The notes under the pieces are model-generated. The model did not search any database, was not told the origin of the DNA, and was given only the letters and a program-made list of their open reading frames with translations. From Symbiodinium natans (taxonomy: Eukaryota > Sar > Dinophyceae > Suessiales > Symbiodiniaceae), in the NCBI GenBank assembly GCA_905221605.1, contig CAJNDS010002545.1, positions 40,001 to 104,000 of the forward strand: 64,000 bases of DNA. The letters run 5' to 3'. A program made the position numbers and the translations under genes. Shown in pieces: positions 1-11,900 of the stretch. How positions within the stretch are numbered: position 1 is the first letter of the stretch; every line of letters begins with the position of its first letter.

Positions 1-2030
1 CCGCGTCGATTCTTCGTCTAACCCACCCAGCCCAGCTTCCCCGGTACCTGCACAGGGGGCAGCCGCTGCCAGGCGCGCTGCTGGTCCAAAATGCTGCGGG
101 TGGCCGGGGTTTAGGGTTTTTGAGGTTTAGGGTTTATAGGGCAATTCCGCCCTTTCCAAGAAGCGAAACGTGCCTCAACCTGCAACAAACCTCCAACCAC
201 GAACGAAGACTGCTTCCTGAAAAAAAACGCTCGCTTCGAAGATCTTCCCTGAAGCTCGAAATTCTCCCCCCCCGTTCAGAAACCCTGAACAGCCGATTGA
301 AACTAAAGCAAGATGAGCCGCCCCAAGCATCCTCGCGCCACCCCGAGACACAAAGAGGGCTACGGGTTCCGGGGTTCGGGTGTAGAATGACTTACGACTT
401 CGAGTTCAACCCCCGAGGCCCAAAACCCTAGAAGCCCGAAGTAAAACAAGCTTAAAGGCTTCAGGCATCTAGGTACGCCGCAAAGCCCGCAAGTCTACCA
501 GGATTGGATAGGATTGGTCAATTGGGCGCACTTGACAGCCCAACCCCTACAGGGTTTAGGGCTGAGGCAGGGTTCTGACAATCTGCACGGTATATACCCT
601 CAAGTGTAGGTAGTGGGTGAGGTAGGCACTCTTCCATTGTTCCTCACCTGATTGATTTATAAAAAAAAGGAACCCCGAACCCCAAAAAGGGCCAAAGCAG
701 GAAAAGGGCTCAAAGCGGGGACTGCAGGGCAACCCGTGGGGGGACCCAGGTCTAAACTGTAGGGATCCAGATGCTGGTTTAAGGTCTTAGGGGGATCCTT
801 ATGCTCTGCATTGCAAGACTCGCTCTGTGATCCTTTTAAGCTGCTCACACCGCTTCGCTGCTTGGAGCCCCCACAACAGGGACCAGGAGGATGCAAAACC
901 CCCCCCCCTGTCGCCAACCTACCTACCAGGCCTTGCCCTTGGCGGCCGTCGCAACACATCATCTTGAGCCATCTTGTGGGAAGGTATCCCAACCATTTTC
1001 GGCAAAATGCAAAGATCCGTGTGGTTCATCTGTGCATGGAGCTGGTGAGTTGATGCTTCTGGCACCACCCTGAACTTTGCCGAGCACGACTCTGGGCATT
1101 CAGGAATGTTTGGCTTGAGAAGTTGTTGTCGTGTCAGCGAGTGCTCAACGTCTTCGTCGCCACACGCTGTTCGCTTGGTACCCATGATATCTCCAATGCC
1201 TTTTTCAATTAGTTGCTTTTCTGTGCATGGAGCTCGCAGCTGCGTGATTGTCGCCCCTGATTTTTTGTCTCGCTAGAACTAGAAATTGCAAGTGCCACCA
1301 GCGCCACCACTGCAACCCGTCTGAGCTTTACAATACTTTTAACATGTGCATCTCCCGCCTATGGGCTAGAATCCGGGATCCCAGCGTTCTACCCAAAGAG
1401 AATACCGAACAACTGCTACGCAGCTTTCCTCTGGTTATCTCAAACGCAGATGGCTTCATTACCAAACCTTTCAGCCCGCGGCCACATTAAGCCCTGAACC
1501 CTTGAAATCCTGCCCGGCGCGTGGCCTGAGAAGTAGAAGCACACTCAGATACACTCAGCCTCAGCTGACCCGCAAGCACCGGTGGCTCCCCAGGGCCTCC
1601 AATACCCCTGAACTAAAAGGAGTATATTCCCTAAAATATAAGAGACAAAAGAGGGTTCCTTCTCTAAGTTAAAGGAATGTTCCTTAATTAAGGGGTCTTG
1701 GAGTCTCTGGGGATCTTCTCGTGGTTTTGACGTGTCTGCAAGGCGCGAGCTTAGCATGTCTCCGGTATGTTTCTCAGGTCCCTCGAGCTTCTTGCAGGGA
1801 GTACATCCCTTCAAAGCAGCGAAACCCAAAAGAACTAAATTTGGCCACAAAGGGTCGCAAAGGAGGCATGGGTCTCTCCGATACTCTATGACATTCTTTC
1901 ACTTCTTGTAAAACAAGAGGAAACGCGGGATGTGCTTGACCTCAGACACTGCGAAGAAGGAGTTTATCACAATGTCGTGAGAAAGGAAGCACAAGGAAAC
2001 CACCGTACGATGTTCCAGATTCTAGCTGCA
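1..2030. other. no gene recognised
   Basis: I see no convincing coding exon here. A weak degenerate TTTAGGG stretch lies near 108-135 and the rest is unique-looking DNA of mixed composition. Open frames on both strands lack protein-like composition and recognisable motifs. Short exons of the downstream kinase tail could be hidden here, because exons in this locus are often under 60 bases. Confidence 0.4.
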
Positions 2031-2328
2031 AACCCTAAACCCTAACCCTAAACCCTAAACCCTGTTTCGGCATGATTGGACTCTTGGACGTTCCTGCAGT
2101 CTTTGTGCAGCTGGCGGGGCTCGAGTTCTGGGCATTGCATGCGCACACCGCTGTCATGTGACATGACAGCATGACTCATGTCCCAGAAAGGAGCGACAGA
2201 AGAGTGAGGGTGCAAGAAAAAATAGGAATTGTAGGGGGACGTTTAGGGCTTCTCAAGGAGTTTGGAGGGATTTGGGCCGACCCTGAAACCGCTCCTGCAA
2301 GCACTCGGACTTCAACACCGGCAAGAGC

Positions 2329-2377
2329 CCCCTAAACCCTAAACCCTAAACCCTAAACCCTAAACCCTAAACCCTAA
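2329..2377. repeat. telomere-type array, CCCTAAA on +
   Basis: About seven near-perfect CCCTAAA heptamers. The unique block at about 2380-2470 follows on the right, and TTTAGGG-oriented repeats appear beyond it at about 2505-2525 and 2573-2612. This left-C, right-G bracketing of a unique block recurs across the first 34 kb. Confidence 0.9.
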
Positions 2378-3068
2378 TTTTTCCACCGCGGCGGATGGCC
2401 CCGAGGCCTGTTTCCGGCTTTGCGAAGCTGGCGCGGCTCTCTACATCCTGCTGAGCCCTCCCTACCACATGGGTTTACGAACAGAAGGGACCCTAGGCTT
2501 TAGGGTTCAGGGTTTAGGGTTTAGGGTGGGGGTTTACGAACAGAAGGGGCCCCTAAAGGAGTCCCCCAATTGTAGGGTTTAGGGTTTAGGGTTTAGGGCT
2601 TAGGGTTTAGGGGAACATAGTCCCCCAAATGGGTGTTTCCGAAAATAAGGGGGTCCCACATCTCTTCAACAGAACATGAGGCCCTTGCATGCCCACGTGG
2701 ACCCCTTGGCAAAGGGCTTAGAGGACACAGGGAGCCGGTGGAGTGAAACTGCAGGGAAGGCAAACGTGAGAAGCTAGACGCTTACGCTTTCGAAAGCAGA
2801 CTTGCGGGAGGGTGCAGGACCTCGAAACCTTGGACTTTGGTGAATATGTACAGGGCGCTCGGCATGTTGTCATCTGCTGCGATGAAAAAAATGAAACATT
2901 AAACCACGATTTACAGGCCTCTGGGCAAGTAAAGTGCATCCCGTACGGCCGATCTCTGCTAGCAGGACTCCCCCTAACCCCTAAACCCTAAACCCCAAAC
3001 CACAAACCCTAAGCCCTCTCCAAAACAAAGCTCCAGATCATGCCGCTGACAAGCCGTGGATCATTCTT

Positions 3069-3126
3069 CCCTAAACCCTAAACCCTAAACCCTAAACCCT
3101 AAACCCTAAACCCTAAACCCTAAACC
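3069..3126. repeat. telomere-type array, CCCTAAA on +
   Basis: Eight perfect CCCTAAA heptamers, followed by a unique block and then TTTAGGG-type repeats at about 3225-3300. Confidence 0.9.
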
Positions 3127-3494
3127 TTCAGAATCTGCCTTCCCGGGGCTGCACCACGACACATCACGAAAACTCGCCGACCGGCGCTCCAGGCGCTTTT
3201 TATGGATCAGGTTTTGGGTTTTTATGGGTTTAGGGTTTAGGGTTCTAGGGTTTAGAGTTTACGGTTTAGGGTTAGGGTTAAGGGTTTAGGGTTTTACGTT
3301 TAATCCAGAGGACGCAGTGTCGGCAAGCTCGTTCTGTCTACTGCCCCGAGCGAGAGTCTGTATGTACAGTCTGCGTCGGTAAACTTGACCTCCACCTATC
3401 AGCTCTCCTACAACTAAAAAACCTGAACCCCAAACTCCATAAACCCCGAACCCCTTAAAAACTCCTCTCCCTTCGAAGGTACCAAGAGGCCGTT

Positions 3495-3569
3495 ACCCTA
3501 AACCCTAAACCCTAAACCCTAAACCCTAAACCCTAAACCCTGAACCCTAAACCCTAACCCTAAACCCTC
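3495..3569. repeat. telomere-type array, CCCTAAA on +
   Basis: About ten heptamers with single-base variants. It is followed by a GC-rich unique block at about 3600-3680 that could be a kinase-tail exon, then TTTAGGG-type sequence at about 3708-3725. Confidence 0.9.
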
Positions 3570-5394
3570 ATAGCGTAAGAGCACCAGGCCCAGAAAGCTC
3601 TCACCGCGCCGCTTTGGGCATCGGCCGCGTGAGCCCGGCGGGCGCCACCGGGCCCTCAGTCTGCACCGGAAAGGTCTCTTGTTTGGAGGTTTACTTCAGT
3701 TCGGTTTTTAGGGTTTGGGGTTTGCAAACTAATTACTATACGCGCTGATGAGCTAAGACAACATTTTAGGACAGGAGCCAGCTTCGCAAGTCAATCGTTT
3801 GCTGGACGTCATTCGAGATTGTGCAGCTCTGGTGAGCGTATGTCCAGGCAAGCCGCTGGATCCACTGTGGTGTCGGTGTCGCGGGAGTCCTGATTGCACA
3901 GATGGGGCTACCGCCATGATTTCCAAAGCTTTTCTTGCAGTCTCTAGGGAGGTACATGGACACGTAGAGCAGCGATGGCTCTCAAACCGAGAAGGTGAGG
4001 AGGATTCCTTCCCGACTCCGTCCTGCTAGCAGGTCTACGAACCCAACAAGCCAACAAGTGGCGTGCCATGAACAGGTCACAGGGGCTTGTGCAGGATCAC
4101 GGGATCAAGACCCCAGAGCTTGAAACATTGCACGGCAAACGCCCCGCAAACACACCATTTTACTGCTTCCGAGTCCATGCAACCCCTAAAGCCTATAAAC
4201 CCAAAACCCCATTCGTGTTCCTTTGCGGCGATGATTGGAAATCTTTCAGACTTGCACCGGAAGCCCCCCAAGAAGGGCGCTACAAAATCTTGGCCCTCCA
4301 GGGAACTGAAGGCCCCCCTTGTTAGGGTTTACAGGCGGCAAAGGAAGTCGAAACCACCCATCCCACTTATAGCTAAACCCCAGTGAACGCACCGGTTCAA
4401 GCGAAGGCGAAGAAAGCACGACCAAAACCGACATCCCCATTGAACGCTGTGGGCGGAAAGCTTGTTGAACAGCACCAAAGCATGGGTACAAACTCAGTTC
4501 CCCGAAGGAACGCTAGGGTCAACCTGGTCCTGACAACCAACTGAGATCAGGTATTCATTTTGGATTCCCCAATGAACGCCAAGGACATTTCAACCCACCC
4601 CCCCCCCCCCCCCCCTTCTTGAGACGGTTTTGGGCCATCCCCCCCTTTCCCCCTTCTCAAGAGACTCAAGAGCACTGTTTCTTGCGCAACCTGCGCTCTG
4701 CTGAGCGACACCTCACAACTTTTTTTTCTGGGCGGTAGCTCCTGTCTACTCATCGGCTCCTGGAGGTACTGAGCCGGGGGACGTGAGCTGTCTGTGGGAA
4801 TGGGGTGTGCAACCTCGCAAGACCAGAAGAACAACAACTGTCCCAGCTAAGCCTTGTCACTGTCAGAAAACATGATAAACGCGCCTATACTCAATATTTC
4901 TGATCCGTTTCCCCCCAATGAACGCCGGGCGGTAACGCCTTCCCTGTTTTTTTCCCCCCAGTGATTTGCATCAAAAACAGTGACCGGTTTAAACTTTCAC
5001 GGTTCACAGTAGGGCTTAGGGTTTAGGGCTTAGGGTTTATTCAGATGTCTTCCCGAACCCAGGTCCTGGTCCGTTTCGCTCTCCATGAAACGAGCCTTCA
5101 AGGAGCGTCATGGTCTGGAATTTGCTGAAGCCACAAGTATAGGAGGGCCCTTAAAAACCTCTGAACAAATATTCCTGACTAGAATCCTCGTAAACCCAAT
5201 AAGTGAAATAAGCGAAAAAATGTAAGATGCCCCAAGGGCCTACCGAGACAAGGTCTCATAGCTGCCACTTGGGACAAGCTCTCAGTGCCCTCAGAATCGG
5301 AAAAGAAGAGGGAGCCGTTTTTTTGGTCTGTAGAGGGCTTCAAAGCGCGGGCCCTTAGCAACCCCAAGCCCCCTTCATCCCTTAATCCTGACCC

Positions 5395-5900
5395 CCTAAA
5401 CGCACCCCTAAACCCCTTAACCCCGATCCCCTAAACCCCTAAACTCCTTAACCCTTATCCCCCCCCCCAAACCCCTCAACCCCTCCATAAACCCTAAACC
5501 CTAAACCCTAAACCCTAAGCCCTAAAACCCTCAACCCCCAAACCCTGGACCCACCCCACCAAGCTCTCCAGGCGCCTGCCGCCGCTGCTCCCAGCGTTGG
5601 TCGCGAGGCCGCGCGGCGGCCCTTGGGCTCAGAATTTGGGAAATTTTCGAAAAGGGGTTTTGGGGGGTTTTAGGGTTTAGGGTTTAGGGGTTTAGGGTTT
5701 AGGGGACAGAGTTTATTTAGGGTTTAGGGTTTAGGGTTTTCAGGGAGGGGTTTAGGGGGTGAGGGCGGCTTAGGGGATTTAGGGGTTTAGGTATGTTAGG
5801 GGATTTCCGGGTGAAGGGGTTGAGGGTTTGAGGGGTTTTCGGGGGTGTAAAGGAGATAAGGGCTTAGGGGTTTAGGTGTTGAAGGTAAGTTTCGGGTTTA
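5395..5900. repeat. degenerate telomere-type repeats bracketing a unique block
   Basis: CCCTAAA and CCCCTAAA variants run to about 5545. A GC-rich block follows at about 5560-5640. TTTAGGG and TTTAGGGG variants run from about 5660 onward. On the minus strand the block could encode a short basic peptide containing RWEQRR, also seen at 17868-17891, but the frame is uncertain. Confidence 0.7.
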
Positions 5901-5947
5901 GGGTGTTTGTAGAGCCTGCATCCAGGACTCGGAAACATGTGAAATGT

Positions 5948-6057
5948 TTCCCTAAACCCTAAACCCAAAACCCCAAACCCTAAACCCTAAACCCTAGAAC
6001 CCTGAAACCCTAGAACCCTGAAACCCTGAAAACCCTAGAACCCTAAAACCCTAAACA
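5948..6057. repeat. degenerate CCCTAAA / CCCTAGAA array
   Basis: Heptamers, then longer units with extra A or G (such as CCCTAGAA), directly left of a unique block at about 6060-6170. The TTTAGGG array at 6176-6244 closes the bracket. Confidence 0.8.
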
Positions 6058-6175
6058 GGGCAGTCCAGGCACCCACTGCTGGAGTCGGAGACCGGTGGCG
6101 TCGGCACTTTCGCAGGGAGCCTGGCCTGCGGAGCACACTGAACTTTCCAAGCCTGGGGCTGCCTTTGAAGGTGGG

Positions 6176-6244
6176 GTTTAGGGTTTAGGGTTTAGGGTTT
6201 AGGGTTTAGGGTTTGGGGTTTGGGGTTTGGGGTTTAGGGTTTAA
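6176..6244. repeat. telomere-type array, TTTAGGG on +
   Basis: About nine heptamers including TTTGGGG variants, directly right of the unique block at about 6060-6170. Confidence 0.9.
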
Positions 6245-6742
6245 GGGCATTAGGGTCTCTTTGCAAGGTTGGGGGATTCCGAAAATAGGGGTACTCTCTT
6301 TGTGGGTCCTTTTGAGGGGATTCTATTCTATTTGGGGTAAAAAAAGGTGCACCCCTATTCTGGGAAATGCCCAGGTGGGCTGCTTTTGAAGGTTGGCAGT
6401 ACTTGCAGGGTAGGGTTTATAAGGTTTAGGGCTTCTGGGGACGTTTAGGGTTTACAAGGTTCTACTTGTAGGGTAAGGTAGGGCTTCTAAGGTTTGGGGG
6501 ATTCTAAGGTTTTGAGGGTTTACAGGATTCTAAGGCGCCCCCCTTGTAGTGAGCAAGCAATCTGGCTTCTTTCACACCCTGTTGGAAGGAAACTTGAGCA
6601 GGGCTCTCGTCCCTGTTCCAGATCTGCTTCCTGTTTCAGATCTGTTTCCTTCTGCAAAGAAACACATGGAGTAGAACACCAGAAGCCAAGTTCTTTTTTT
6701 GGGTAGCCCCTCCAAGTGAAGACCCTAATCCCTAAACCTTAA

Positions 6743-6828
6743 ACCCCTAAACCCCTAAACCCCTAAACCCCTAAACCCCTAAACCCCTAAACCCCTAAAC
6801 CCCTAAACCCCTAAACCCCTAAACCCTC
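6743..6828. repeat. homogeneous eight-base variant array, CCCCTAAA on +
   Basis: About eleven near-identical CCCCTAAA octamers in a row, a different unit from the surrounding heptamers. Uniformity within one array suggests local amplification of a variant unit. The kinase-tail exon at 6857-6898 lies directly to its right. Confidence 0.9.
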
Positions 6829-6856
6829 CCTGAACCCTAGATGGAGCTAGGCTGGC

Positions 6857-6898
6857 CTGCGGCCCCGCACTCGCTGGCCGTCTGCGCACACGCACGAC
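6857..6898 (-). CDS. kinase 1 tail exon (VVRVRRRPASAGPQ)
   Basis: A 42-base exon reading VVRVRRRPASAGPQ on the minus strand, preceded by AG at the acceptor and followed by a GC donor. The matching exon of kinase 2 at 19092-19133 has exactly the same length and reads VVRIRSRPSSAGPQ. The pair of conserved short exons is good evidence that both are coding. The basic Pro/Ser-rich sequence suggests a disordered tail C-terminal to the kinase domain. Its splice partners are not established. Confidence 0.7.
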
Positions 6899-7816
6899 CT
6901 TGCATGGAGAGGGCACCCTTGAGCACCAGCAGCTCATATCCTCCCTATATGGCCTGTAAAGCCTCCCAGCCCTATGTAGACTCTCTGTGAACCTTCTATA
7001 GCGACCTTGTACATTGCGATAAGAGACAAGCCCTGATTACAAATTGGGTCAAGATAGGTCAAGGGAGTCCGAACAGCCTCCGTCTCCCAAGGTGGCAGCG
7101 GCCGCGGTGCAGTATGAGGTTGGGCCTCGCACAACGGTTGTAGATATCTACGCGGTCGAAGGAGGCAAGGAGATTGAAAAGGGTTTTCTGTCCAGTGGGC
7201 AGGCACGGGCACCACAAATTGAAAGCAGGGGTTAATTCGCAATCGGAGATCCGACCATGATACGCCAGCAACCTACGCATGAAGCTTAAGCCCTAAACCC
7301 AAGGCCCTATAAACTCCAAGCTTCTTATGAAAGGCATCATACATAGCCCCCCCAGGCCCATCCTACAGCCCAGGACATCGAACATCGAGGTGCATCCTTC
7401 TTGCGCTTGCAGCAACTGAAACTCAGTGAAACCCTCAACCCCAAACCTCTCAACCTCTAAACCCTAAACCCCTGAACCCCTGAACTCCAGGGCTTTTAGG
7501 CAGGGTGGTCTGGGTGGCGGGTGCCCGGGCGCTTTTGAAGTTTGAGGGTTTTGGGGTGAAACTGGCAGTAAGCAACGCCCCAAGAAACTCTCTAAACCCT
7601 CTAAACTCTATCTAAACCCTAAACCCTGCATCGAAACCCTAAAAACCCTTCAAGCGGGGCGTGCACCTTGTCCCACCCCCAGCCTCAACACCACACCTGA
7701 ACCCAGCTTAACTCACAAGATCCCCCCAACTCTCCCAAACCCTCCCCTAAGTTCAGGAGCGTGTGCATCCCTGGAGCCCTCAACCCCCCAAACCCTCCCC
7801 AACAGACCCGCACGAC

Positions 7817-7893
7817 CCCCTAAACCCTAAACCCTAAACCCTAAACCCTAAACCCTAAACCCTAAATCCTAAACCCTACACCCTAACCCTGAA
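7817..7893. repeat. telomere-type array, CCCTAAA on +
   Basis: About ten heptamers with a few variants, left of the candidate exon at 7915-7967. Confidence 0.9.
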
Positions 7894-7914
7894 ACCCCAG
7901 AGAACCAAGCCGAC

Positions 7915-7967
7915 CTCATGCTCCCGCCGTAGCGGCTCGCTCGGCCGCGCAGGCTCCCTTTCATCAG
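7915..7967 (-). CDS. possible kinase 1 tail exon (Arg/Ser/Gly-rich)
   Basis: Between AG-G at the acceptor and a GT donor the minus strand reads SLRGRASRYGGSMR. CCCTAAA arrays lie on both sides, so this block does not follow the usual opposed bracketing. No paralogous exon was recognised, so coding status is tentative. Confidence 0.35.
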
Positions 7968-7978
7968 ATCCTAAACCC

Positions 7979-8028
7979 TAAACCCTAAACCCTAAACCCT
8001 AAACCCTAAACCCTAAACCCTAAACCCA
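7979..8028. repeat. telomere-type array, CCCTAAA on +
   Basis: Seven perfect heptamers to the right of the candidate exon at 7915-7967. Confidence 0.9.
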
Positions 8029-8465
8029 GAGGCAGTAGTTGTAGGGCTGAGCCGTTGCGCCCTTCATAAAAAAGGGTTCCCCCCCGGCCATAAATAAGGC
8101 TCGTCCTCTGGCCCCCCCGTGTGTTGCAAGAGGTTCCCTCAAACTTAAGGGTGATCCAAGGGCTGACAAGTTCGGCCAGGCCATTTTTTCATAGATGTTT
8201 GTAGGGCTTTGCTTGCAATACTCTCCAAGTGCTGAGAGCTGAACAGGGGCGTCTCCACTCTCAACACACATCCTGCGCAGCAAGCCGAACGAAGCCCCCA
8301 AGAAGCCCCTAGAAGAGTGGTTCACAAGTAGCCAAGCCAAAGCCTTAACCATGTCTGAACATAGCGATACTGAACATACATGTCGAGCCCTACTTATAGG
8401 TACCCATGAACCTGAAAGTAGCGTCGCGACACGGAGGCCATCATCCCCCTGGGGTCCACGCGGGC

Positions 8466-8562
8466 CCAACGCCTCGGCCCACTTCGCCGCCGCAGAGTTG
8501 GCGCGGAGCTTGCCCGAGCGCGAGAGCCTCTCCAACGCGCTTTGCAAAGCCGCTTTGTGCAC
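8466..8562 (-). CDS. putative exon, helical Ala/Leu/Arg-rich
   Basis: After an AG-G acceptor the minus strand reads VHKAALQSALERLSRSG and continues with an Ala-rich stretch containing AAAKWAEAL, with a possible GC donor at the end. The composition is protein-like and amphipathic. It lies on the same strand as kinase 1 and downstream of its last domain exon, so it may be part of the tail or of a separate gene. No family is recognised. Confidence 0.5.
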
Positions 8563-8963
8563 CTGTATGGGGGTTTACGAACATGGGGGAACCCAAATAT
8601 GAGCCCCCAAGTAGTAGGATTCCCTGAAGATGAGGACCCCAAGTACCCCTAATTTCGGAAATCCCCGTATGAGCACAACAAGGACCCATGCCAGCTTGTT
8701 CACTCTTCTTTCCTGGCGGTAGCTAGTGTTCAACAAGCACCAAGCGGCAGGATCAGGAATGCGCCTTCCTAGGGGGGGCTTTCCTCTCCCTCTCCCCAAC
8801 TAATGCCCCATAAGTTAGATCAACCCTCCTCTCTCCTAAGCCCTAAACCCTAAACCCTAAAACCCCAAAACCCAAAATCCCTAAACCCTAAAACCCTAAA
8901 AATACCCAAGCCCCCCCCCCCCCTTCATGTGAACAAAAATTCTGTGGGTCGCCCTCACGGCAC

Positions 8964-11900
8964 CTTCGGAGCAACGTTTCAGCCGAGGGCCGCTTGGCGG
9001 GATCGCGTGTTAGCCTCATGGCATTCAATGCGGTTTGGGGTTTAGGGTTTGGGGTTTGGGGTATAGGGTTTGGGGTTTGGGGTTTAGGGTTTAGAGTGTA
9101 GAGTTTAGTTACGGTTTAGGGCCTCATTCCTCCCCCCCCGACCCACCTTGGGACTCTCTCTGGGCACACCTACTAGTTGCCGAACTGTAGGTAAATCGAG
9201 TCCTAGGCATAGCCTCCTAAGCGCTCCAGAGATGTACCCTGCCCGATGTAGATTTATGTCAGTCTGAAGAGCCGCTCCGTATGACCCTCAACCCTAAACC
9301 CTAAACCCTAAACTCCGAAACCCTAAGCCCTAAACTCCTAAACCCTAAATCCGAAACCCTAAACCCCAAACCCTTGAACCCCGAATGGATGCTGAGTGGA
9401 AAGAAACTCAGAGCCTCTATCATCCTGGCCCTGGGCCGAGCATCCGAAACCCAAATAGGGTTACAAGTGTTTGTAGGGCTTGTAGGGATTTATAGGGTTA
9501 GGGTTGTGGTGACAGTTTTTTGAAAGAGTACCCTAAACCCTAAACCCTAAACCCTTTTAACTCCTTTGGGGAAGAATCCCGACAAGCCCCGCAGTCGCCG
9601 GGCGGCATGGACGAAACGATCTGTGAGAACTCCTGGCCGGAACATGCGCTCGAGCTTCGGGATCTGCCAGGGTTTAGGGTTTAGGGTTTTTAGGGGTGGT
9701 GTAGGGTTTATACCTCAGGGTTTCGTTTTTTTGGGCAGAATAGCCGCCTTGACTCTGTTCTCAGTTAGTGCGAATCTTGAGAGTGTACACTTGGGTCTAT
9801 AGTAAACCCTAAACCCCAAACCCTAAACCCCAAAACCTAAACCCTAAACCCTAAACCCTAAACCCTAAACCCTCGCAGCTTCTTGAGGCACCCTGCGCGC
9901 CTGCGGCCGGAAGGCGGGGATCGGCGCGTACCTTTTTGAAGGGCCAGGGTTTAGGGTTTAGGGTTTAGGGTTTAGGGTTTAGGGTTCAGCATCTCAAGTC
10001 CAAGCATTCACTAGTCAAGAAATTATTACTCCAGAAAAATCCCATCCGCCCGAAGAATCCCACAACCTTAAGAAAAATTTCACTTATGGAACGACCTTGC
10101 CCAATAAAAAAATGACCTTGCCCAATAAAAAATGACCTTGCCCAGTAAAAACATGACCTTGCCCAGTAAAAAAATGACCTTGCCCAGTAAAAAAATGACC
10201 TTGCCAGTTAAAAAATGACCTTGCCCAGAAAAAAATGACCTTGCCCAGTAAAAAAATGACCTTGCCCAGTGAAAAGATGACCTTGCCCAGTAAAAAGATG
10301 ACCTTGCCCAGTAACATTGTTACTGGGCAAGGTCATTTTTTACTGGGCAAGGTCGCTTTTTTTGACGAAACGACCTTGCCCAGTAAAACAATGACCTTGC
10401 CCAGCAAAAAAATTACCTTGCCCAGGAAAAAAATGACCTTGCCCAGTAACTCCATTATATATGAAAGAGAGGTTTAGGGTTAGGGTTTAGGGTTTAGGGT
10501 TTAGGGTTTAGGGTTTAGGGTTTAGGGTTTAGGGTTTAGGGTTTAGGGTTTAGGGTTTAGGGTTCGCGTTTGGAGGGTGCTTTCTGATGGGTGATTGTTG
10601 CTTGTTGTTTGGGCTTGCAGGTTTGGAGGGTTTGCGGAGTGACTTACTGGGATTGGAGAGCTCTTGGAGGTTTGCGGGGCTTCGGGCGCTTTGAGGCATA
10701 GGGTGTTACAAGGCCTATAGAATCCTAAGGGTCCATGTACCTAAATAGGGAATACCTGGGCCTTAACGTACTTCCTATTTCGGGACTTTGGGGCCCAAGT
10801 ATATAAACCCTAAACCCTAAACCCTAAACCCTAAACCCCTAAACCCTAAACCCCTAAACCCCAAAACCCCAAACCCTATAGGAAGCCAAGGGGCTGCCCG
10901 CGGAGCACGGCTGCAATGACATCCTGGCCCCCAGATTTCTAGGGCTTGACACTGAGCACCTGAGCACCTTAAACCCTTGAAGCTCTTCGAATCCCGACAA
11001 ACCCTAGAATCAGTTTTTTTACACGTACGTGTAAAAAAAACTAGTTCTCGGAATCCCGAGAAACCCTGGAAACGCTAGAAACCCTATAAGCCCTAGTACT
11101 TGAAGGATCGGGGGGCACGTATAACGTGGGGATATCAGTGCCCTAAGTAAGGTTACAGCCATAGTTACCCCCCACTTCGAACCCTACTCAGACGTACCCA
11201 TGAACCTCCACAAGCATACCCTTAATCCTATATACCCTTCTAAGCCCTTGAAGCCTAACAACGGCCCCCTAACAACCCTACATACACCTATCAGCTCTTG
11301 TTCAAGCCGAAGATGCCACAAACCCGGAAGCCCGACCTTAAGCCCTGAACCCACCCGTTTAGGGTTTAGGGTTTAGGGTTTAGGGTTTAGGGTTTTAGAG
11401 GCCACCATCCTGCAAGCTCTTGCCCTTGAAGGGCAGCTCCAAGGTCAGAAGCTCCTCAGCACAGCGCGGCAAGGGTTTAGCGGCTTTTAGGGTTTAGAGG
11501 GTTGTTTGGCTTGCAGGGTCTGTTTAGTCTAAAGGGTGTTAAGGGTTGGGGCTTTAAGGGCTTTAAAGGGGTTTAAAAAGGGGTTAAAGCTGCTAAGCTG
11601 TTACAAAAGCCTGGAGTAAAAGGCCACGGGTTCTGATTGCTTCGGCTTCGTGCGTTTGTGCACGGGCAGGTTCATCCCTTGTTGCAGATGACCTGCGAAG
11701 CCAGAGATAAAGCGCGCACTGTCTGTGAAACTCTCTCTCTCTCTCTCGTAAGCATGCGCTCCTAAAGCAGATCCGAGCTGCATAGAGCACGACTCCCAAG
11801 GACCAGATGTCGGTGGTGCTGGTGTACGTCTGCCCTGGAGAGTTTCAGGCACCCGGTCGATTGCATATTCAAAAACCCTAAACCCTATAGCTTAAACAAC

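Noticed and set aside
961-985. Dinoflagellate spliced-leader remnant (CTTGAGCCAT on the plus strand)
   Set aside because: Only about nine bases fit the complement of the known leader and the rest diverges, so chance is the simpler explanation.
2033-2058. A chromosome end or telomere cap
   Set aside because: The heptamer arrays occur in both orientations throughout 34 kb, alternating with exons, and neither window edge ends in an array. They are interstitial.
8020-8562. One 180-codon minus-strand gene
   Set aside because: Only the first third (8466-8562) looks coding and it starts at a splice acceptor. The rest has intron-like composition.
10084-10477. Open frames with repeated LLGKVIF or MTLPSKK
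   Set aside because: They follow the 21-base minisatellite, whose length is a multiple of three, so the frame stays open without selection.
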